From: Novosphingobium sp. SG919 | GTDB lineage: Bacteria; Pseudomonadota; Alphaproteobacteria; Sphingomonadales; Sphingomonadaceae | Assembly: GCF_012932495.1 (NCBI RefSeq) | Contig: NZ_JABCNG010000001.1 | Coordinates: 248,001-312,000 of the forward strand | Direction: 5' to 3' | Length of the DNA: 64,000 nt | Shown: piece by piece, positions 25,347 through 36,000 of the stretch | Layout: the number at the start of each line of letters is the position of its first letter | How positions within the stretch are numbered: position 1 is the stretch's first letter | Translations under genes and position numbers: made by a program | Notes under the pieces: model-generated | Seen by the model: the letters and a program-made list of their open reading frames with translations, nothing else | The model's database searches: none | Told to the model about the DNA's origin: nothing

Positions 25347-28300
25347 ATGGGCGGAAACCATTTGCAAAACGACCGCACGCTGCACGGCTTCCTGGCCGCG
25401 TCGGCGGCGCGCAGCCCGCAGGCCTGCGCGATCTTCGTGCCCGCCGGCAAGGGCCGCGACATCGATCAGGCGATCACGTATGCCGATCTTGCTGCGCAAA
25501 GCGATGCCCTGGCGCGCGCGATCCTGGCGCGTATTCCGGCCACCGCGGTGCGGGCCGGGGTGGGGGCGGCCGAGCCTGTCGTGGCGCTGCATCTGCCGCG
25601 CACGTCGCCGCTGCTCTATCTGGCGCAATTGGCCGCGCTCAAGGCCGGTGCCGCGTTCACCTGCCTCGATCCCGCCTTTCCCGATGGCCGCGTGGTCGAT
25701 ATTCTCGCCGATGCCCGGCCGGTGCTCGTCCTGGCCGAAGACGCGCAGCGCACGCGCCTTGGGCAACTGGTGGATGGCGCCTGCCCGGTGGAAAATCCGG
25801 CCCAATTGCTGGCCGCCGCGCCTGCGCCCGAAACCCCTCTGCCGCACGTCGCACCCGAAGCGCTGGCCTATCTGATCTACACCTCGGGCACCACGGGCAA
25901 GCCCAAGGGCGTGATGATCGAGCATCGCCACATCGCCAACCTGGTCGCCTCGGACCTGGCCGAATTCGCGCTGGGGCCGGGCGATCGCGTGGTCCAGGGC
26001 TCGTCGGTTGCCTATGACAGCTCGATCGAGGAAATCTGGCTGGCGCTGGCCAGCGGCGCCACCCTGCTGGTGATGGACGATGCCGCGGCCCGCCTGGGGC
26101 CCGATATCGTGGCCTGGCTGGCCGATCATCGCGCCAGCGTGTTCTGCCCGCCGCCAACCCTGCTGCGCAGCAGCGGGTGCAGCAATCCGCAAGAGGCGCT
26201 GCCCGATCTCAAGCTGCTCTATGTGGGTGGTGAGGCGCTGCCGGCCGATATTGCCGCGCTGTGGGCCAAGGGCCGGCGGCTGGTCAACGGCTATGGCCCC
26301 ACCGAATGCGCGGTCACCTGCCTGCGCGGGGATATCGTGCCGGGCGGGCCGATCACCATCGGTCGCCCGGTGCCCGGCATGTATGCCTTCGTGCTGGACG
26401 AGGCGCTGGATGATGTGCCCGAAGGCAGCCAGGGCGAATTGTGCATCGGTGGCGCCGGCGTGGCGCGCGGCTATCTCGGCCGGCCCGATCTGACCGCGGA
26501 AAAGTTCATTCACCACCCGCGCCATGGCCGTCTCTATCGCACCGGTGACCTGGTGCATCGCGACGAGACCGGCAACCTGTTCTACCACGGGCGCATCGAT
26601 GCCCAGGTCAAGATCCGCGGATACCGCGTGGAACTGGGCGAGATCGAGGCGCAACTGGCCGCTCTTGCCGGCGTGCGTGCGGCCGGTGCCACGATCCAGG
26701 ATCGCGGCGGCGTGCCCGAACTGGTGGCCTATGTCGTGCCTACCGATCCGGCCGCACCCCCGCTGGGCGAAGCCTTGCGCCAGGCGCTGGCCGCCAGCCT
26801 GCCAGGTTATATGGTGCCGCGTCAGGTCGGGTTGATCGCCGCGCTGCCCACCACCGTGGGCGGCAAGCTTGACCGCAAGGCGCTGCCGCCGATGCACTTT
26901 GCGCCCCGGCGCGAGGACGAGGCGCAGGTTCCGCCCGAAAGCGAACTGGAAGCGCTGATCGCGCAAGCCATGGCCGATGTGCTCAAGCGGCCGGGCGGGG
27001 TCTCGGTCACGGCGGATTTCTTCGAGGGGCTGGGCGGCGATTCGCTGACCGCGGCGATGCTCGTCACCCTGCTGCGCGAGGATTGGCGCACCGACTGGGT
27101 GACGGTGAGCGACATCTATGACGCCCGCACCGTGCGCGCCCTGGCTGCCCGTGCGCCCGAACCGACGGAGACCACGGCTGACGCTGCCATGCCCCTGCTG
27201 CGCCAGGGCGTGGCGCGGCCGGCCCTGGCCAACCTGGTGCAGGTCACCTGGCTTGCCTTGAGCGTGCTGGTGGCCGGCTGGGGTTCCTGGCTCGTCGCGT
27301 TCCGCGTGGCGCCGCTGGCCTTTGCCCATCTGGGCCTCGCCACGCTGGTGCTGGTGGCGCCGCTGGTGGGCCTGGCCGGCTTTCTTTTGTACATGCCGCT
27401 GTCGGTGGCCTTTGCCGTGGCGGTGAAATGGCTGGCGATCGGCCGCTATCGCCCGCTGCGCGCACCGGTCTGGAGCCCTTATTACCTGCGCCACTGGATG
27501 GTGATGCAGGCGGTGCGGTTGATCCCCTGGCCGTTGCTGGCCGGGACGGAACTGAACAATGCCGTGCTGCGTCTGCTGGGCGCGCGGATCGGGCGGCGGG
27601 TGCATATCCACCGCAATGTCGATCTGCGGCGCGGCGGGTGGGACTTGCTGGACCTGGGCGACGACGTTTCGCTGGGCCAGGGCGCGCACCTGGGGCTGGT
27701 GGAGCTGGACCGCGGCGATATCGTCGTGGCGCCGATCACACTGGAAGCCGGCGCCGCGCTGATGGTGCGGGCTGGCTTGGAAGGCCCGGCGCGGATGGGG
27801 GCGGGCAGCGTGCTTACCGCGCTCTCGGTTCTCAATGCCGGGGGTGTGGTGCCGGCGGGGGAAATGTGGGACGGCGTGCCTGCGCAACGCGTGGGGCCAG
27901 CCCCTGCCGTGCCGGTGATCACCCGCGCGGCAACCCGCCATGGGCCGTGGCGCCATGCGCTGTTGATGCTGTTGGGCCAGGGGCTGTTCGCCGCGCTGGC
28001 CGCGCTGCCGGGTGAACTGCTGCTGCTGGGCCTGTGCCTGGCGGGCGAAGTGGATGCCCTGGCGATCTGGCGCTGGATGGCCGCGCCCAGCCTCGATCTG
28101 CGGGTGATTGCCGCTGTCCTGGCCACCACGGTGCTGGCCGTGCCGCTCAATGTGTTCTGGTCTGCCCTGCTGCTGCGCGCCCTGGGCCGGGTGCGGCCGG
28201 GCGTGATCGACCGCTGGAGCCTGGGCTACATCCGCGTGTGGATCAAGGCCGGCGCCGTGTTCGCCGCGGGCGAATGGCTTTCGGGCACCTTGATGTTCAA

Positions 28301-29351
28301 GCACTGGCTGCGCCTGGCCGGCATGAACGTGGGCGACAAGTGCGAGATCAGCACGATCTTTGACGTGACGCCCGAACTCGTCACGATCGGGGCGGAAACC
28401 TTCTTTGCCGACGGCATCTATCTGGGTGGGCCGGAACTGCGCCAGGGCACGGTGCGCGTGGCGCCGATCCGGCTGGGGCGCAACACGTTCCTGGGCAACC
28501 ATGCGGTGATCCCGGCGGGCGAAACCCTGCCCGACGATATCCTCATCGGTATTTCGACCGTTGCCGATGCCACGCTGATCGCGCGGGGCCAATCGCGCTT
28601 TGGCCATCCCAGCTTCGATCTGCCGCGCCGCCAGGTGGTGGAGGCCGATCGCAGCCTGACGCACGATCCCGCGCTGATCCGCCAGGTCAACCGCTGGGTG
28701 TGGGAACTGGCGCGCTTTGCCCTGCCGGTGGTGCCGCTGGTGCTGGGCGCGCTGTGGTTTGCCGTCATCGGTGCTGCCGCGGCGCACGGGGCCGGGGTGG
28801 GGCTGATGGCTTGGGTGGTGGTGCCCGCTGCCACGCTGGGCACCATGGTGGCGCTGTGCCTTGTCGTCATGGCGCTCAAGTGGGGCCTGATCGGGCGGGT
28901 TAAGCCGGGGCAGCACGCGCTGTGGTCCTGCTGGTGCAGCCGCTGGGACTTCGTCTATGTCGCCTGGGCGCGCTATGCCAATTTCATCCTCCAGCAGTTG
29001 GAAGGCACGTTCCTGCTGCTGGTCTATCTGCGGCTTATGGGCCTCAGGATCGGGCGCCGCGCGGTGCTGGGGCCGCTGTTTGCCCAGGTCGTCGATCCCG
29101 ACATGATCGAGATCGGCGATGGCGCCACCGTCCACGCCAATTTCCAGGCGCACACGTTCGAGGATCGCGTGCTCAAGGTGGACAAGGTGCGCATCGGCAC
29201 GGGGGCGACGGTCCATGCCGGTACCGTGCCGCTCTATGGCGCGGTGGTTGACGCGGGCACTCGCGTGCTGGGCGGCAGCGTGATCATGAAGCACGAACAC
29301 CTGCGGCCCGGCCTGGCCTACCAAGGCGTGCCCGTGCGCGTGGTGGGATAG
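25347..29351 (+). CDS. Pls/PosA-type single-module membrane non-ribosomal peptide synthetase
   Basis: A 1334-residue protein. Residues 1-510 are an adenylation domain (YTSGTTGKPKGVMIEH, NGYGPTE, YRTGDLVHRD, GRIDAQVKIRGYRVELGEIE; last lysine in GGKLDRKALP). The pocket segment YDSSIEEIW retains the aspartate that binds an alpha-amino group. A carrier domain follows at about 525-600 with the phosphopantetheine serine in GLGGDSLTAAML. The remaining 700 residues have at least six membrane helices alternating with three left-handed beta-helix acyltransferase-like segments, the architecture of epsilon-poly-lysine synthetase (Pls). No condensation or thioesterase domain exists. It could make a short homopolymer or an amino-acyl conjugate; the amino acid is not predicted here. 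GGGGGCGG precedes the ATG. Confidence 0.9.
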   Translation: MGGNHLQNDRTLHGFLAASAARSPQACAIFVPAGKGRDIDQAITYADLAAQSDALARAILARIPATAVRAGVGAAEPVVALHLPRTSPLLYLAQLAALKAGAAFTCLDPAFPDGRVVDILADARPVLVLAEDAQRTRLGQLVDGACPVENPAQLLAAAPAPETPLPHVAPEALAYLIYTSGTTGKPKGVMIEHRHIANLVASDLAEFALGPGDRVVQGSSVAYDSSIEEIWLALASGATLLVMDDAAARLGPDIVAWLADHRASVFCPPPTLLRSSGCSNPQEALPDLKLLYVGGEALPADIAALWAKGRRLVNGYGPTECAVTCLRGDIVPGGPITIGRPVPGMYAFVLDEALDDVPEGSQGELCIGGAGVARGYLGRPDLTAEKFIHHPRHGRLYRTGDLVHRDETGNLFYHGRIDAQVKIRGYRVELGEIEAQLAALAGVRAAGATIQDRGGVPELVAYVVPTDPAAPPLGEALRQALAASLPGYMVPRQVGLIAALPTTVGGKLDRKALPPMHFAPRREDEAQVPPESELEALIAQAMADVLKRPGGVSVTADFFEGLGGDSLTAAMLVTLLREDWRTDWVTVSDIYDARTVRALAARAPEPTETTADAAMPLLRQGVARPALANLVQVTWLALSVLVAGWGSWLVAFRVAPLAFAHLGLATLVLVAPLVGLAGFLLYMPLSVAFAVAVKWLAIGRYRPLRAPVWSPYYLRHWMVMQAVRLIPWPLLAGTELNNAVLRLLGARIGRRVHIHRNVDLRRGGWDLLDLGDDVSLGQGAHLGLVELDRGDIVVAPITLEAGAALMVRAGLEGPARMGAGSVLTALSVLNAGGVVPAGEMWDGVPAQRVGPAPAVPVITRAATRHGPWRHALLMLLGQGLFAALAALPGELLLLGLCLAGEVDALAIWRWMAAPSLDLRVIAAVLATTVLAVPLNVFWSALLLRALGRVRPGVIDRWSLGYIRVWIKAGAVFAAGEWLSGTLMFKHWLRLAGMNVGDKCEISTIFDVTPELVTIGAETFFADGIYLGGPELRQGTVRVAPIRLGRNTFLGNHAVIPAGETLPDDILIGISTVADATLIARGQSRFGHPSFDLPRRQVVEADRSLTHDPALIRQVNRWVWELARFALPVVPLVLGALWFAVIGAAAAHGAGVGLMAWVVVPAATLGTMVALCLVVMALKWGLIGRVKPGQHALWSCWCSRWDFVYVAWARYANFILQQLEGTFLLLVYLRLMGLRIGRRAVLGPLFAQVVDPDMIEIGDGATVHANFQAHTFEDRVLKVDKVRIGTGATVHAGTVPLYGAVVDAGTRVLGGSVIMKHEHLRPGLAYQGVPVRVVG

Positions 29352-29503
29352 GCTGAATCGACGATAGCTATCAGACCGGACCAAAAATCATGCCCGAAAC
29401 AGGCGATTCTCGGTCTGAAATTGCTTCCCGATCAGATCGATAGCGGCAAAATTTACCAATTGGAAATTGGCCACCCGTAACCTTCCTCAGGTGGAGGGTC
29501 AGA

Positions 29504-29920
29504 ATGCACGGGGGTCTTACCGGTAATACCAGGGCGATTGCCTGCCGCGCCGCGGCTGGCTTGCGCCACGCTGGCGCGCCGGCCCGGCCGCGCCGTGCCT
29601 GGGTTGCCGCGATGCCGGCCGTGGGCCTGATGCTGGCCGGCGTCGGCGCACTCGCCTGGGCTTCGCTGCCGCCGGTGCGCGCGGGTGAACAACTCGTGGT
29701 CATCGCTGCCCCCGGAACCTCCCGGATCGAAACCGTGGCCATGGTTGCCGGTGCGCAAGGCGCGCTGGTGGTACCGGGCCGCTTTGCCAACGTCGCCATC
29801 GCCACGTCCCCCCGTGTGGATTTTCCTGCCGCACTGCGCCGAGAAGGGGTCTGGTTCGTCTTTGCTTCGCCACGTCTGGCGGGCTGCCTCGGCGCTGCCA
29901 AGGATGATCCCGCCTTATGA
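29504..29920 (+). CDS. small membrane-anchored hypothetical protein
   Basis: A 138-residue protein with a basic N-terminus, one membrane helix at about residues 36-58 (AMPAVGLMLAGVGALAWASL), then a compact extracytoplasmic domain of about 80 residues beginning RAGEQLVVIAAPGTSRIETV. I do not recognise the family. Its stop overlaps the start of the hybrid kinase by 4 nt (ATGA), so it is translationally coupled and may be an accessory or sensor subunit. GGTGGAGGG lies before the ATG. The 152-bp gap to the NRPS contains the short palindrome CCAATTGGAAATTGG region and a probable promoter, but no clear consensus. Confidence 0.7.
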   Translation: MHGGLTGNTRAIACRAAAGLRHAGAPARPRRAWVAAMPAVGLMLAGVGALAWASLPPVRAGEQLVVIAAPGTSRIETVAMVAGAQGALVVPGRFANVAIATSPRVDFPAALRREGVWFVFASPRLAGCLGAAKDDPAL

Positions 29921-32850
29921 CGACCTCCCTATCCAGCCGCGCCCCATCGCTGCCGGCGAGCGAGCTTGACGATGTCCGTCGGCGTTTCGGCCGCTTCCTG
30001 GTCTTTCTGTTGTGGGCGCACGTGCCGCTGCTGGCCCTGGTCGGCGGGTTGAACGGACGATCGCCGCTGGCCGCCGCAGGGGCAGGGGCGCTGCTGGCGC
30101 TGGCCTATCACCTGATGTGGTGGCGCAACGGCATCGCCCCGGCCACGCGCTATCTTTCCGCGGTCGCGCTGGTGGGCGAGCCCGCGCTCCTCCTGTTCCT
30201 GCTGCAGGGCCATCCCTGGCAGATGGACATGCACATGTACTTCTTCGCCATGCTCGCACTCACCATCGCGTGGTGCGATCGCGGGGCGATCCTGATGGCG
30301 GCGGGGGCCACCGTGCTGCACCACCTCGTGCTGCTATATGCCTTGCCCTATGCGGTGTTTCCCGGCGAGGGCAACCTGGTGCGCGTGTTGATCCACGCGG
30401 TCATCGTGGCGTTCCAGACGGCGGTGCTGGTCTGGCTCAGCGCGCATCTGGTCGAAGCGGTGCAGCGCATCACGGCGATGGGCGAAGATATCCGCGCCAA
30501 GAATCTGGCGCTTGAAGAACGCACCCGCGAGGCCGAGCACGCCACCCGCGCCAAAGCCATGTTCCTGGCCAACATGAGCCACGAAATCCGCACCCCGATG
30601 AACGCCATTCTCGGCTTTTGCCATTTGGCACAGCGCACCGCGCTCGATGCGCGGCAACAGGTCTATGTCACGCGCATTGCCGATGCCGGCGCATCGCTGC
30701 TGCGGCTGATCAACGACATTCTCGATTATTCCAAGAACGAGGCGGGGAAGCTCACCTTGGAAGCACGGCCGTTCGAAGTGCGCGCCTGCGTGGAAAACCA
30801 GGTGCAGATGCTCGCCGTCGATGCGCAGGCCAAGGGCGTCGCGCTGCGCGTCACCATCGCGCCGCGTGTGCCGCAGATGGTGGTGGGCGATGAACTGCGC
30901 TTTGGCCAGGTCCTGCTCAACCTGCTCAGCAATGCGGTCAAGTTCACCGAAAAGGGCGTGGTCATGGTCGCCATGGACCTTGTCGCCACGGGCGAGGGCA
31001 CGGTCACGCTGGAATGCAGCGTGCGCGACACCGGCATCGGCATGACCGCGCAGCACCGCGAAGCGCTGTTTTCCTCGTTCACCCAGGTGGACAGCTCGAT
31101 GACCCGCCGGTTCGGCGGCTCGGGCCTGGGCCTGGCGATTTCGCGCCAGATCGTGGAGCAGATGGGCGGTGGCATCACCGTGGAAAGCACCCCTGGCCTG
31201 GGCAGCGTGTTCACCTTCCGCGTGGTGCTGGGCGATGCCGGCAGCCTGGCCCGTGCCGGCCTGATCATGCCACGGGGCCTGGCGGGCCTGCGCATCCTGG
31301 CGGCGGACGACAACGCCGCCTCGCGCGACATCCTGCGCGCGTTGTTCAACAGCTGGGGCATGACGATCGACCTGGCCGCTTCGGGCGATGAAGCGCTGGC
31401 CGCGATCGAGGCTGCTGCCGTTGCCGGGCGTCCGTTCGACCTGGTCCTGCTCGATTGGAAAATGCCGCGTCTTTCGGGAATGGATACGATCAAGGCGATG
31501 CGCAACCGGGTGCCGCGCGAAAACCTGCCGGTCACGCTGCTGGTCACGGCCTATGGCAACGACGAGTTCCTGAGCGAAGTGGAACGCGCCGATGTCGATG
31601 CCTTTCTGACCAAGCCGGTGCAACCGCGCGCGCTGATCGAAACGATCTGCCATCTCTTCCCCGAACGGGTGGATCGCGCGCCCGATGCCGTCGCGCCAAC
31701 CCCGCCTGCCTTAGCCGAAACCGTGCGCCTCGCCCCGCGGTTCCAGGGTGCGCGGGTGCTGCTGGTGGAAGACAATGCGATCAACCGCGAGATTGCCATG
31801 GAATTGCTCGATGATGCCGGGCTAGATGTGGACTGCGCGGAAAATGGCCGCATCGCCTGCGCCATGGTGGCGGCGCAAAGCGGCGCTTACGCTGCCGTGC
31901 TGATGGACGTGCAGATGCCCGAGATGGACGGGATCGAGGCGACCACGCGGATCCGCCGCACCTGGGGCGCCGATGTCCTGCCGATCATTGCCATGACCGC
32001 GCACGCCTATGAGGATGAGCGTCAACGCTGCCTGGCCGCCGGCATGAACGACCACATCACCAAGCCGGTCGATCCCGCGCTGCTGGTCCGCACGCTGGAA
32101 CAGTGGCTGCAGGTGGCTGGCGCCGATGGCGCGGCAAAGCCCTGGCACGCGCCCGTCGCCAATGGCGCAGCCGCATCCGATGCCATCCCCTTGCCCGATC
32201 ACCTGCCGCCGTTCGGCATTCCCGCCGCGCTGGCCCGCGTGAACGGCAAGCGCGCCCTTCTGGCCAAGCTGATCGGCGACTTTGCCGATATCTATGCCGC
32301 CACCCCCGGTGCTCTTGCCAGCCTGGTCGACGAAGGGCGCCTGGCCGAGGCGCGGCGCCTGGCCCATTCGCTCAAGGGCGTGGCTGCGTCGCTGGAACTG
32401 CCGCAAGTAACGGCCGTGGCCGGCCGGATCGAGCGCCTGCTGGCGGCCGAGCAGACGTTCGGCCTCGATCGCGAGATCGCGTTGCTGGGCCGCGAACTGG
32501 AACCTGCCATCGAAGCCGCGCGCTCCCTCACGCCGCCGATCGCACCGGGCACGTTGCCGTCGCCCACGCCGGCCAACTCTGCGTTCGATCTTGCGGCGCA
32601 AGTCCAGGCGCGCGAAGGGCTGGTCGATCTGGTGCAGCGGCGCAGCCTGGCGGCACGGGCGGCCTTCGTCGTCTATGCCGAGGCACTTGGCCTGCCCGAA
32701 GCGGCCCGCGAGGCGCATCCGGTGCGCCAGGCCTTGGCCCGGCTCGACTATGGCCGGGCTCTGGCCTTGCTCGAGGCCGAGCGTGGCCCGCACCACGCCG
32801 TGGCCGGCACCGGCGCGCCAACGCCTGGCGGGCAGGGTGCCGTGGCCTGA
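29917..32850 (+). CDS. hybrid sensor histidine kinase with two receivers and Hpt domain
   Basis: An inner-membrane phosphorelay protein of 977 residues. The first 185 residues hold about five to six membrane helices, serving as the sensor with little periplasmic sequence. A coiled coil leads to HisKA (NMSHEIRTPMNAIL, His222) and HATPase (NLLSNAVKFTEKG, DTGIGM, GSGLGLAIS). Receiver 1 has Asp513 (LVLLDWKMP). Receiver 2 has Asp664 (AVLMDVQMPEMDG). An Hpt domain has His817 in LAHSLKGVAASL. All phosphorelay residues are present. No output regulator is adjacent; the next gene is a TonB receptor 250 bp away. It is coupled to the upstream small membrane protein. The signal is unknown. Confidence 0.93.
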   Translation: MTTSLSSRAPSLPASELDDVRRRFGRFLVFLLWAHVPLLALVGGLNGRSPLAAAGAGALLALAYHLMWWRNGIAPATRYLSAVALVGEPALLLFLLQGHPWQMDMHMYFFAMLALTIAWCDRGAILMAAGATVLHHLVLLYALPYAVFPGEGNLVRVLIHAVIVAFQTAVLVWLSAHLVEAVQRITAMGEDIRAKNLALEERTREAEHATRAKAMFLANMSHEIRTPMNAILGFCHLAQRTALDARQQVYVTRIADAGASLLRLINDILDYSKNEAGKLTLEARPFEVRACVENQVQMLAVDAQAKGVALRVTIAPRVPQMVVGDELRFGQVLLNLLSNAVKFTEKGVVMVAMDLVATGEGTVTLECSVRDTGIGMTAQHREALFSSFTQVDSSMTRRFGGSGLGLAISRQIVEQMGGGITVESTPGLGSVFTFRVVLGDAGSLARAGLIMPRGLAGLRILAADDNAASRDILRALFNSWGMTIDLAASGDEALAAIEAAAVAGRPFDLVLLDWKMPRLSGMDTIKAMRNRVPRENLPVTLLVTAYGNDEFLSEVERADVDAFLTKPVQPRALIETICHLFPERVDRAPDAVAPTPPALAETVRLAPRFQGARVLLVEDNAINREIAMELLDDAGLDVDCAENGRIACAMVAAQSGAYAAVLMDVQMPEMDGIEATTRIRRTWGADVLPIIAMTAHAYEDERQRCLAAGMNDHITKPVDPALLVRTLEQWLQVAGADGAAKPWHAPVANGAAASDAIPLPDHLPPFGIPAALARVNGKRALLAKLIGDFADIYAATPGALASLVDEGRLAEARRLAHSLKGVAASLELPQVTAVAGRIERLLAAEQTFGLDREIALLGRELEPAIEAARSLTPPIAPGTLPSPTPANSAFDLAAQVQAREGLVDLVQRRSLAARAAFVVYAEALGLPEAAREAHPVRQALARLDYGRALALLEAERGPHHAVAGTGAPTPGGQGAVA

Positions 32851-33000
32851 AGCTGCGCCGGGTCGCGGCGTTGCCGGCAGGGCCGGCACGCCGGCGGCCC
32901 ATTGCCCGCATCGCGCCGCAGAAGGCCGATCGTCAGCGGCGCGCGCGGCACGCCCACTCCCCCACTATTGCCCTTTGTCACGGATGATGACGGCAGGCGC

Positions 33001-33054
33001 TTGACAAAGTGAACGTTCACGCGCATTCGTTGCGCAAGTTGAGAACGTTCACAA
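33001..33054 (+). promoter_or_regulatory. TonB-receptor promoter with two LacI-type operators
   Basis: TTGACA at 33001-33006 is a good -35 element. GTGAACGTTCAC (33009-33020), a perfect 12-bp palindrome, falls in the spacer. A second site, TTGAGAACGTTCACAA, lies at 33039-33054, and an identical 16-mer recurs at 42725-42740 before the GH3 gene. The shared GAACGTTC core and CG-centred symmetry are typical of LacI-family operators. The encoded LacI regulator (40399-41463) is the obvious ligand, repressing until a glucan-derived sugar appears. Confidence 0.75.
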
Positions 33055-33098
33055 ACCGTGCGCCAAAGCGACGGGGTGAAAACGGGGAGAGGGATCTG

Positions 33099-36000
33099 AT
33101 GAGCACAAGCTGCCATTCTTTGCGCGCGCGCCTGGTCTGGGGGGCTTCGGTCATGGCAATGGGCCTGGCCGCTGCGCCTGCCCTGGCGCAGGAAGCCGCG
33201 CCCAGCACGCCGGCCGCAGCACCGCAGGGCGCCACCACGCCCGAAGCGCCGGCCGAAAGCGCCATCGTCGTCACCGGCATCCGCGCCAGCCTTTCGGCCG
33301 CCGCCGATATCAAGCGCAGCGCGCAAGGCGTGGTCGATGCGATCTCGGCCGAAGACATGGGCAAGTTCCCCGATACGAACCTGGCCGAATCGCTTCAGCG
33401 CATCACCGGCGTATCGATCGATCGTTCCAACGGCGAAGGCTCCACCGTCACGGTTCGCGGCTTCGGCCCGGAATTCAACCTGGTGCTGCTCAACGGCCGC
33501 CAGATGCCCACGTCCAGCCTGGGCGATGGCGCCAGCGCGCCGTCCACCCGCAGCTTCGACTTTGCCAACCTCGCGTCCGAAGGCGTCGCCGGGGTGGAAG
33601 TCTACAAGTCGGGCCGCGCCACGCTGCCGACCGGCGGCATCGGCTCGACCATCAATATCAAGACCCCGCGCCCGCTCGATCGGCCCGGCCTGCACGGCAG
33701 CCTGGCGATCAAGGGCATGATCGACACGTCGCGCAACCAGGGCAGCCCCATCACGCCCGAAGTGTCGGGCATTCTCAGCGACACCTTTGCCGACGGCAAG
33801 ATCGGCGTGCTGGTCACCGGCGTGTGGCAAAAGCGCAAGGCGAGCAACAACCAGGCCAATGTCGGCTGGCGCGACGGCTATCTCGGCTCGGAAAACAACT
33901 GGGGTTCGCTGCCGCAGGAAGGCGATCCGCGCTATGCCAATATCGTCAACCGGCCCGGTCCCAACGATGTCTACCAGGTGCCGCAGAACGCCAGTTATGA
34001 CATCACCGACATCGACCGTGAGCGCATCAATGGCCAGCTCGTGCTCCAGCTGCGCCCCACCGACACGCTGACCGCCACGTTCGATTACACCTATTCGCAG
34101 AACACCGTCCGCGCGCGCACCAACAGCGTGGGCATCTGGTTCAATTTCAACGACGTTTCCAGCCAGTGGACCGATGGCCCGGTGGCCGGCCCGGTGTTCT
34201 ATGCTGAACACTTCGGCGCCAGTGAGGGCAAGGACTTGTCCTACAGCGCGTCGCTGACCGAAAACCGCACGGTCAACCGCTCGATCGGCGGCAATCTCAA
34301 GTGGGACGGCATCGATCGCCTCACGCTGGAGCTGGACGCCCACCATTCGACGGCCGAATCCAAGCCCAACAATCCTTATGGCACCAGCGTCTCGGTGGGG
34401 ACGGCGGTGTTCGGCGTGGCCGACCAGAAGATCGATTTCACCCATGATCTGCCGGTCATTTCGGTCGGGATGAACTCTGGCATCGACGCGCTCGATCCGG
34501 CGAACATCACGCCCACGGGCAATGCCTTCCGCAACGCCTATTTCCGCGACGAGATCAACGAAGCGCGCCTTTCCGGCCATTTCCAGTTCGACAGCGGCGT
34601 GATCGACAGCCTCGATTTTGGCGCCAACTATACCGAGAACAAGGTGCGGTCGGCCTATGGCTATATCCAGCACGATACCTGGGGCGGCTCGCTGCCGGCC
34701 AGCCAGACGCCCGACGACCTGTTCAGCCGCGTTTCCGTGCCCGACAAGTTCAGCGGCGTTTCGGGTGCCAACGATCCCAACATCATCAAGCAGTTCTACA
34801 CCTTCAATTTCGAAAAGATGGTGAGCCTGCTCGACAGCAAGAACCAGATCTGCGGCGGCACCGGCAATTGCCTGGCGCCCTACACGGTCGATCGCCGCAT
34901 CAAGGAACGCACCATCGCGCCCTTTGTGCAGGTGAATACCAAGTTCGACCTGCTGGGCCGCGAGGCGCATTTCCGCGCCGGCCTGCGCTATGAAAACACC
35001 CGCGTGACCTCGTCGGCGCTGGTGCCGATCCCCACCGGCACGCAGTGGGTTTCGGCCAACGAATTCGGCCTGATCTATGGCGGCAGCAGCGATTTCACCA
35101 CGTTTGCCGGCAGCTATGACAATTTCCTGCCCGCGTTCGATTTCGACATGCAGCCGGCGCGCAACGTCAAGTTCCGCGCGTCCTACAGCCAGACCATCAC
35201 CCGTGCCGACTATGCCAGCCTCCAGGGTGGCCGCACGCTCGACCAGCTGTTCCGCATCGGTGGCGGCACCGGCAGCCAGGGCAATCCCGGCCTGCTGCCC
35301 TACAAGTCCAAGAACATCGACCTCAGCCTGGAGTGGTACTACGCGCCGACCAGCTATGTCTCGGTGGGCTTCTTCAACAAGAACGTGTCGAACTTCATTT
35401 CCTCGGCCCGCGTCGATACCGGCGCCTTCGGCCTGACCAACCCGGCCAGCGGCCCGCGCTACCAGGCGGCCATCGCCGCGCTCGGTGCCGATGCCAGCAC
35501 GGCCGCGATCCGCAACTACATCTTCCAGCACTACCCGGAATCCTCTCAGATCACCGGCACCGACGCGAGCGGCAACCTCACCGGCAACATCTTCGGCACG
35601 CCCCAGGATGCGGCGGTCAATTTCCAGATCACCACGCCGGTCAACTCGTCGCAGACCGCGCGGCTCTATGGCTGGGAATTCGCCATCCAGCACACGTTCT
35701 GGAACACCGGCTTCGGCACGATCCTGAACTACACGATCGTGCGCGGCGATGCGACGTACGACAACACCAAGCCGTCCAGCGTCACCCAGTTCGCGCTCAC
35801 CGGCCTGTCCGACAGCGCCAACGCGGTGCTGTTCTATGACAAGCACGGCTTGCAGGCCCGCGTTGCCTACAACTGGCGCGCGCAGTTCCTCTCGGGCACG
35901 GGGCCAAATCCCTATTACGTGGAGCCCTATGGCCAGGTCGATGCCAGCGCCAGCTGGGAATTCCGCAAGGGCTTCACGGTCTTTGCCGATGCCATCAACC

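Noticed and set aside
25323..29384. A 1353-codon open frame on the minus strand opposite the NRPS
   Set aside because: Its translation is rich in His, Arg, Gln and Gly without domains, the typical antisense shadow of a GC-biased gene; the plus-strand gene has clear catalytic motifs.
29384..29470. Riboswitch between the NRPS and kinase genes
   Set aside because: It has several short palindromes but no conserved aptamer pattern that I can recognise.
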